A DNA stretch of 64,000 bases from assembly GCA_009763385.1 (NCBI GenBank), contig CM019823.1, positions 92,949,104 to 93,013,103 on the forward strand, read 5' to 3'. This DNA is from Coix lacryma-jobi var. lacryma-jobi. Lineage: Eukaryota > Streptophyta > Magnoliopsida > Poales > Poaceae. The stretch's first letter is position 1; every line of letters starts with the position of its first letter. Of this stretch, positions 56,604 to 64,000 are shown piece after piece. The position numbers and the translations under genes are program-made. Below the pieces are notes generated by a model. The model did no database searches. It was not told the DNA's origin and saw nothing but the letters and a program-made list of their open reading frames with translations.

Positions 56604-59391
56604 TGTGGCGGAACCGTCCGATTATAGGAGCTCAAGTACCGTCTTAGTCAAATCCGTCTGACTTCGACTCATACTTGAACCCATATAACCCCGGTAGTCC
56701 GGAAATCTCGAAGGATTTCTATCCCGTACAACATACAGGATCGCATTGTTCAAGAATTACATTCGCAAAGATACATCACAGAGAACGAAACTGATTTTAA
56801 AGTATCAGAGTGCGAATTTAAAACAGAGTTATTACAATACCAAATTTAAAAGTGCGGAAGCTAAAAAAAAAGGTTGAAACAGACCACCACACATGTGGTC
56901 CAAATAAAACATCGTTTGATAAATCACAACTCACACAAACTAACTCTTCCCTTTTTAGATAATGTGCCACTAGAAGTCTCAGACCAACAAAAGAAAAAGG
57001 GAAGCTCTGGACGACCCTGCCCTGGGCCTACTCCTCATCACCTTCCACGGGTAGAGGCAGTGCTTACAATAGCCAAAGTAGACCTGGCCATCTGCAACAA
57101 ACGGGGGAAAACCCTGAGTACGGGAATGTACTCAGCTAGACTTACCCGTCCAACTGAAAATAAAAGACTCCAAGGGTATGCAAGGCCTTTTGGGTGGAGC
57201 TGGGATCTTTTAGTTGCGAAATAAAGCTCAATTAAGATAAGTGAGGATTTAATGATATTGCTGAGCTGTCATTTTTAGACCTATTTCTTTACTCTAGGTT
57301 TGCACCTGAACTATTGCACACACTTGAGTCTAACAAACAATAATATAACCATATCCAGTTGACTTATCCACATTTTTAGTTGAACCTTTAAAACATCACA
57401 TGGAGTTGTATCGCGGTGAAGCTCGCCATAGTTTCCCACTAACCGGGGGAGACGGCGACTCGAATCGAATTCCAAACCAGCTGGTGAAAGACCTTTAATA
57501 CCAGCCCACACTTTCCCCGTCGGGTCCATGCATTGGGCAACCGCTCGACGCTTGTTCGTGGTGGTAATCGTCGCGGTTCAAGCACGGACCGCCCAATTGG
57601 AACCTGGTGATGGCCTCTCGCGGCAGATCACATTTCCATACTAGAGGGCGCGACACGGGTCGAAACCGGCCCAAACAGCTTCTAACCGGCTTCGGGGTCG
57701 ATGATTACGACACCGACATATCCCTAAGTAAAAGGCGCGTTCAAAAATGAACGAGGGCCAACATCGATACAAACCTACACGATCCAACGGACGGACTGCC
57801 CCAAGTTCCAACTTGGTGCCTTGCCTTCCAGTTGACCGTATTTCATTACTACTCAGGTTCTTTTCCACGATAGAAAATATAGCCAACCGTGATCCGGTAA
57901 CTACCCATCAGGGTATTACAGGAACATTCTTAACTACTACTTTTATTAAGCAAGCTAAGCAATTCTACATTGTAAATAAATAACAGGATAACAAGGTAGA
58001 TATTAATCAATAACCAAGGAATGGTAATGCAGCAAGTAGGTTTCATTCCAACTCCTAAACCTAATGCATCACAACATAAAAGGACTCAAGTAAACTTTTA
58101 ATTGCAAAAGATAGGAGGCTTAATATGCTCCGGGGCTTGCCTTGAGAGAAGACTGAGGCCTCGTGGGAGGGGCACTCAGGCAGGTTAGTGTCGGCGCGGG
58201 GTCGACTTCCTCGGCTTGATGCAGTTCCGGGATCTCCTGCTCGGCGCTTGTCTCCTGCTCCAGGTCTTGCTCCTGAACTATCGATCCTATTGCAATGCGG
58301 TTGAATAAATAAATAAATAAATAATGCGTAGTGTGAGATGGGTGGTATGAGTGTAAATATTTCTTGCAAACTAACAAAACCAACTTGTTGAACCATTTTT
58401 GATATTGAGGTAAACACTTAATTATCTCATAAAACAATTTCATCAATCCACCTATTTCTTATTTAATAATTCAAAAGAAATTTAAGTTTGACCTGCAAGT
58501 GCATTTTTCTAGACTCAGAAAAATCCACAAAAATTCCAGAAGGCAAATGGCATCTGCTTGACTTCACTGAATAAATTTCAGCCAAAAAAAAATACAAAAC
58601 TGCAGATATAAAATGACAAGCAAACTGCCCAAAAAGGTGCTTTGAACTAGCTCCTCATTCAAAAAGTGTCCAATAGCAGATTTCATAATTTTCCTAGCTT
58701 CTTCTACTCATACACATCTTACTGTAGAGAACTTGTGGCCAGAGCATAAACATACAAGCCTGCACAAAATAAACAAATCTATTCCAATTTAAACCAATTG
58801 AACTACAACCATACTGTAAAAGGGTGCTAGACTCAATTTCACATTTTTCCCAGATTCTACTTCACATTTTATTCTTATCAAGAAAGTTTCATGAACAGAA
58901 ACATTATATTATTTCTTACCTGAATTTCCAAAGAAAAATACAGAAAAGTACATTTGTAAAGCAACTTCAGATTTTTCCATACAACAGCTCATGCTTACAT
59001 TTTTCATAGCTTGAACATAACAAACAGAGACTACACCAATTTTCCCACATTTTATTTCGACATATAAAACACCTTAATATTTATTCTAAGAAATCAGCCA
59101 AAAAGGACTTTTAATCATAACAGAAACTTTTTCTACAAAAACAGTGCATCATATATTTTTCACAGGTGCCAATCAGGATAATAATCTTACACAGAATTTT
59201 CCAAGAATTAACTCAACCAGAAAACATATACAACCATTTATCTCAACAAAAGCATATAAACTGAAATAAATAGAAACAGTAAAATAAACTTTTACCAAAA
59301 ATACTTTCATATTTTTCCATGATAGATCTACTCATAAACAAGCTAACAAAACTGAAAGTACTTCATTTGGACTTTTAAAACGTGCTCCATA
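56604..59391 (-). repeat. E5 right LTR (5' LTR), truncated
   Basis: It matches 43077-46127 without the MITE. The match ends at CATA (59391), in the middle of the LTR. A short AATA repeat near 58303 is longer than in the left LTR. Confidence 0.9.
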
Positions 59392-61989
59392 GTACAGGCA
59401 ATAGGTCATCACACAACTCCTATAACCTAATGCATTAGTTTAACTCAAAGGCATTTTAGGTAAACTTTTATAAAAACAAGGAAGGGTTAAAATGCACCGG
59501 GGCTTGCCTTGAAGAGCAAAAAGGACAGACTCGGGGTCGGCAGTGCAGGTGTCGGAGCTCGGGGTCGCCTCGGGGGTAGGTTCGTCAGCGGCTGCCTCGA
59601 CTTTGATGCCTTCTCCTTCAGACACTACACGTATGCAATGATGTATGCTTATGAGGATGCTGACAAGAACAAGAGACTTGCTAAAGCGCAGGACAATTCC
59701 ACTGATTCTAGAATACAACTTTCCAATGTGAAAGTAACTCCTAGTGTGGACATAAAGTTACTTATCTCTACCCCTAAGCAAGATTAAACAAACCTATTAA
59801 GCATCATCTAGTAATCCTAAGCATAAGTCATGCATGGCATCACAATCATCATAGACCAGTTGGGTGGGGGTCTATGAACAGCAAACAATCCAAAACCACA
59901 TCATAGGGCATTCAAAGGAATTCTAAATATTTTTCTATTTTCCTATTTAATTAAAAAGGTCACTTTATGCAGTTGCTCCAAAATTTACCAAATTAATCCC
60001 ATGGGTTCATTATGGTATAAATAGATGACAAAACAAATTTCATAATTTTTGGAGATCATTAAGGTGCTTAATAAAAATCAAACATTTAATTAACAAAAGG
60101 CACTATTTAACAATTAAAATAAATGCTCAAAAATCAACTTGCTCCAACAGGCCTCAAAATTCTACCAGAGACTAAACATAACATAATAACTAGCACATAA
60201 AAATTTATCTCATGATTTTTGGAGCTACACATGATTTTCTAAAAAATCTAAAACCATCCATTTCTTAATTAAAAGAAGGATTTTTCATTTTCCAATTTTT
60301 GCAGAAAAGTAGGGTTTCTTATTTTTCTAAAATACTACATAGTGCAAGGAGCATACCACATTTTTGTGAGGATTTAAGGAGCAACAGATTAATTCTCACA
60401 AAAAGAGAAAATAGAACACTATTCACATTTTTTTAAAAAAGAAAAGGAGCACTGTGCTTCTTCCCCGCGGGCTCGGCGCGCTCGCCGGCGAGAGCGCGCG
60501 CGGCGGACCGGCCGCTCGGGCCTCGCGCTGAGAAAGCAGAGGGTGGGGGAAGCTTCGCGGGCTCACCGGGGGTCGGGAACGAGGAACGGCGAGGCGGTGC
60601 AAGGGTCGGAGGAGGGAGTTCGACGGCGGCGGTGCCTCGGCGGAGCTCTTCGGCGGCGAGCAAGCGTTCCGGTGGCTTTGTCCATCAAAAGGGATCACCG
60701 ATGTGCGGTTAGGAGCGCACCGAGGTGAGGAAAAGAGGACGGGGTCGGAGGGACGGGAGGAACACTCACGGCGACGAATTTCGCCCCACACCGCGACGGG
60801 GCCGTTCGCCGGAGTCGGGGACGGATCGCTTGCGCCGGCGAAAGGAGGGGCGGAGGGGTGAAATTGGTTGCTCGGGAAGGTGGAGAAGCTCAAGGCGAAG
60901 GTGATGGGGTGCTCAGCGGGCTCCGGGGCGGTCCGGTGGCTCGGATTGGCGAGGTGGCGCCGATGGCGGAAAAAAACGGCGGAGGCTCGACGGCTTTTAT
61001 AGCCGCGGGGGTGGTGCCGGGGTCGGTCAAAGGGGCGGGGAGCGGATCGTGCGGCATAGCGGATGTAGGGGCAGGGTAGGGCGGCTCGCGCGGGCGGGGG
61101 CTCGGGGAGGCGGCGCGGCGGCGCGGCGGTGGGCGGCCGGCAGCTGCCCGCTGTCCGCGGCCGAGGGGAAAGAGGAGGAGGGTAGGGGACGGGCGAGGCG
61201 GAGGTAGGGGCGGGGAGCTTGCGCGCTAGCGCTGGCGGCGCACGACATGGGCGCGGGTCAGCCGGTCGGCGTGGCCGGCGCTCTGCCGCCGGCGGCCGGG
61301 GCCCCCTGCTTTAAAGCTCGTGCACAGTGACGTCACCTTCCTCCTTTTCTGAATTTTCAAAATTACTCCCAAAATTTGAACTACACAAAGAAAACTCAAA
61401 ATACCAAAGTTGCTTAAAATTTTGAGATCTACAACTTTGCCAAAATAAACTTTTTCTGAAACTCAATAGTTTTTGAGATAATTTTGAAAACTGAAAAGGG
61501 GACAAAATTGAAGTTTGAAAGAATTTGAAATTACTTCTGACTTTGCATTGAAACTTGAAAATCTGCAAACACCAAAGTTGTTCCTTATTGCAAGATCTAC
61601 AACTTTTCTTATTGGGACAACTTCAAATTTTGAATAGTTTTTGAATTAGAAAAAGAGGGGTAAAACTAGAGTTTGGAAATTTAGGGTTTTTCAAAAGGAA
61701 TTTAAATTCTATTTCTGATTTTGAACTTTGATCAACACAAAAAACATCAAGACACTCAACTGAACAAGATTCATACAAAGCTAGACACAGAGATGAAATT
61801 ACCATTTTGCCCTTAAAGGAGGATTTGGGCCTTTAGGGTTTTTGAAAAAAAACCACTACACAAGCCACCTCAGAAAAAGGTAAATGCAAAACAAGTATTA
61901 GGCAAACATAAATGCATGGCAAGGATGATTAATGACTAAAGATGATGACATGTCAGGTTAATTACATATTAATCACCAGAGGTGTTACA
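59389..61989 (-). repeat. E4 right LTR, 3' portion on +, fused to E5 LTR
   Basis: It matches 37690-40287 to the terminal GGTGTTACA. The join to E5 has a 3-bp ATA overlap (59389-59391). Confidence 0.9.
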
Positions 61990-61994
61990 CGAAT
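61990..61994. repeat. TSD CGAAT, right of E4
   Basis: Pairs with 36342-36346. Confidence 0.9.
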
Positions 61995-63845
61995 AAAGAC
62001 TTAGAAGATGGCTTTCGCCATCTTAGGATTAGCACCTCTGCGAAGCTCAAACGCTTCGCTAGGGCTATGGGGCGGGATGACCTCCTAGACCCCCCGTCTC
62101 CATAGATAGTTTAGCTTAGGTTAGAATAAAGTTTCATCTTAGATTTATTTCTTTTGAATTTCCCTTTTAAATTTCCAATGTATTTCCCTTCTTAGAGAAT
62201 AAATAAAATATATTTCGTCTCTACTGGTGTGTTTGCCACCAGTAGAGCACCTTGCATTTTACCTTTGCGTAATGTTCAGAGTTCATTTATGGAAAAATTC
62301 AAGTGTGGGGGGGTCGGACGACCCCCAAATTTCATCACTGAACCACACTGAACTGCTGAGCACAGGCTGACACGCTGCAGTGCACAAAACAGAGGTAAGT
62401 AAGGGGTCGGGCGACCCCCGTTTTCTTGAATTTTTGAAAAGTTTTTTTGCAGGTGTAAAACTGAATGGAGGAAAAAGCAAATGGCAACGAAAACCACCAT
62501 TTGGTGGGTTGGTCGACCCCACCATGGTGACCTGGGCCCACCAGCTCACCTCTGCACAGTAAGCTCAACAGTGATGTCTGGTTCGTTTCCCTTTCTCCTC
62601 TCGGTTCAAGCAGTTTCACAGTCATTCCATATTCTAAATAAAATAAAATAAAAAGCTACAAAGTAACTTGAGTTATGATATGCTAAGAATGTTAATGACA
62701 TAAAACCATGTTCTTACATATGTTTATACTCATGGGTAAACTAAATTAGGAAACCGTATTGACTAAGTTGTTGTTAAAAGTGAGATAAATCTTGGCTTAA
62801 GACTCAAACCTGATTTTGTTTAAGGTGCTTAGAGATTTGTTTTTGAAAATATCTCAAAACCATAGTATCATTTACTCCTGTATAGTGAGAAATACCTACC
62901 AAAACCATACATATGCATACATGATCAAAACCTTTTACACACATGCTACTTGTTTTTGTCTTGAGTTTGGTCAAACCTTGTTGACCCTAGGTCGAGAATT
63001 TTTTCATAATCCCAAGATCAAGATCACGTACACACCATCTATATATGCAACTTCTACACTGGAAGTATGCATGCACATGCCATTCATTTCCACTCTATAG
63101 ATGCTTTGTACATTAAAGTTCTACAAATATACCTCTCTCTAACTCTGGTTAGTAAAAAGAGACATTAAGGCTAAGCAAAAAAAAATGTGGACACATGAAG
63201 GTCCACTATAAAAAAAATGTGGACACATGAAGGTCCACTAAAAAAAATATGGACACATGAAGGTCCATTGTTGAAAAATGCTAGCCATGTCTCAAGGTAA
63301 AATAAAGTAGAGAGAGACTATATTAAAGGAGCATTCTAGTCCACATACTTTCCACGCACATGCACATCTTGATCTAGGATTATGACATTCTTCTCCTTGG
63401 ATCCTTGTTTTGACTTTACAATATATGCAAAACAAGTATGCTACTTTGTTTATCCCTACCAAGCTCCACATAAGCCTGATAGATTAGGATAAAACAAAAA
63501 TAAGGCAATCACATGCTATGCCTTGGTGAGGAACCAAACACCTATAAGAGTGTCTTGAGAGTACTATATGAGGAGTAAGCATGAACTATGTGTTTTCCTT
63601 TCAAACTGTCCTAAAAACTCTAAGTACCAAGAACAAGAATTCAGGGAGATGACTTTGCTTTGAGATTTGTTCCTTTTCTCAACATCTAAAGGATATATGA
63701 TAGACAGTACCACATAACCCATTTGTATAAACTATGTTAGGAATGATGCTTTATGATCATTATCATTTTAAGTATGTAATAATCACTTGTTCACTTTCTC
63801 TAACCTTTACTCGAGGACGAGCAAAGATTCAAGTGTGGGGGATCT
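61995..63845 (+). other. E1 3' noncoding tail
   Basis: The first 165 bp is peculiar to E1. From about 62160 it becomes nearly identical to E2 19845-21529, including palindromes (62307-62325, 62403-62419, 62505-62520), the extra polypurine motif near 62297, the tandem repeat at 63185-63270 and the true polypurine tract at 63830-63845. No coding frame is supportable. Confidence 0.8.
63185..63270. repeat. Tandem repeat with TGGAC/GTCCA arms in E1 tail
   Basis: Three units of the repeat seen at 20865-20955, here slightly longer in A-runs. Confidence 0.75.
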
Positions 63846-64000
63846 TGTTGACGGAAGTTATAGCATGTTTTACCTTATCAAAATACCGTCAACAGGCCTC
63901 GGTTTCAAGGAAGTATAGCATATCATGAGCATATTTATCACTAATAAGTTCCACTTGTACTCTTAGCTTGTGAACTTGTAGGAGATGGCAAAATGAACAA
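63846..64000 (+). repeat. E1 3' LTR, first 155 bp
   Basis: Begins TGTTGACGG directly after the polypurine tract and is almost identical to the start of the E2 3' LTR (21530). It runs off the window. Confidence 0.88.

Larger units (their letters stand above)
43077..59391 (-). mobile_element. E5: second Tekay-type chromovirus, inserted in E4 RT
   Basis: The left LTR is at 43077-47994, the internal region at 47995-56603, and the right LTR is truncated (56604-59391). Gene order on the minus strand is leader, extra ORF, gag, PR, RT, RNase H, IN with chromodomain. Primer-binding site for tRNA-iMet at 56589-56600. The last 1.87 kb of the right LTR is missing. It carries a MITE in the left LTR and a solo copia LTR in the extra ORF. 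Confidence 0.88.
36347..61989 (-). mobile_element. E4: Tekay-type chromovirus, interrupted by E5 and partly deleted
   Basis: It starts TGTGGCGGAA and ends GGTGTTACA, flanked by CGAAT on both sides. The left LTR (36347-40287) is complete. The internal region is present only from the polypurine tract to mid-RT (40288-43076), where E5 inserted. The upstream half of the internal region (start of RT, protease, gag, primer site) and the first 1.34 kb of the right LTR are missing; the rest of the right LTR is at 59389-61989. The chromodomain at the integrase end and the 3.9-kb LTR suit the Tekay/Del clade. Confidence 0.85.
1..64000 (+). mobile_element. E1: Athila-like Ty3/gypsy LTR retrotransposon spanning the window
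   Basis: The two window ends are the inner parts of one element: the R-U5 end of a 5' LTR (1-731) and the U3 start of a 3' LTR (63846-64000), both in + orientation. Between them lie a tRNA-Asp primer-binding site, gag-pol, a second ORF region and a 3' tail. These pieces are separated by three insertions, each flanked by a perfect 5-bp target-site duplication, so removing the insertions makes E1 contiguous (1-5265, 23039-24258, 36050-36346, 61995-64000). The gag and RT style, the order RT-RNaseH-integrase and the tRNA-Asp priming fit the Athila clade. Both outer LTR ends and the E1 target duplication lie outside the window. Confidence 0.85.

Noticed and set aside
60423..60893. Long minus-strand ORF in the GC-rich LTR block
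   Set aside because: It lies in an LTR, has a Pro/Ser/Arg-rich composition expected of GC-rich DNA, and its E4 left-LTR counterpart is broken into different frames.

Overview
The window is plant repeat DNA, almost certainly from a grass. Every recognisable coding segment is a retrotransposon gag or pol fragment, and the families are typical of Poaceae: Athila-like Ty3/gypsy, a Sirevirus-type Ty1/copia, long-LTR Tekay-type chromoviruses and a Stowaway-type MITE. I see no host gene, rRNA, tRNA or CRISPR array. The names E1, M, E2, E3, E4 and E5 below are mine.

Layout. The whole 64 kb reads as one Athila-like element on the + strand (E1), split by three successive insertions. The E1 5' LTR tail occupies 1-731, its tRNA-Asp primer-binding site 741-758, gag-pol 835-5265, a further 3' part with a second ORF lies at 23034-24258 and 36045-36346, the 3' tail at 61990-63845, and the start of the 3' LTR at 63846-64000. 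Insertion 1 is M, a minus-strand Athila-type element carrying only gag and protease (5266-23033, TSD TACAC). Its right LTR is split by E2, a second + strand Athila element (12894-22985) that is the remnant of a tandem LTR-internal-LTR-internal-LTR array. Insertion 2 is E3, an 11.8 kb minus-strand Sirevirus-like copia element (24259-36044, TSD GTACT). Insertion 3 is E4, a minus-strand Tekay-type chromovirus (36347-61989, TSD CGAAT). E4 is interrupted in its RT by a second chromovirus, E5 (from 43077). E5 carries a solo copia LTR (53686-55696, TSD CCTGG) and a 259-bp MITE (44476-44734, TSD TA). A later deletion fused the E5 right LTR to the E4 right LTR at 59389-59391.

Order of events by nesting: E1; then M, E3 and E4 in E1; E2 in M; E5 in E4; the solo LTR and the MITE in E5; and the E5/E4 LTR fusion after E5. 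All coding regions are broken by stops, frameshifts or insertions, so nothing here looks autonomous.

Most unusual signals. (1) The copia LTRs contain a tandem array of about six to seven hairpins whose stems change in a compensatory way from unit to unit. (2) An ORF upstream of gag in chromovirus E5 begins with a close copy of the histone H3 N-terminal tail. (3) The LTR of M holds two fossil copies of its own LTR-end/primer-binding junction. (4) GC-rich palindromes are dispersed through the Athila elements, and different palindromes occupy the same slot in two copia LTR subfamilies.
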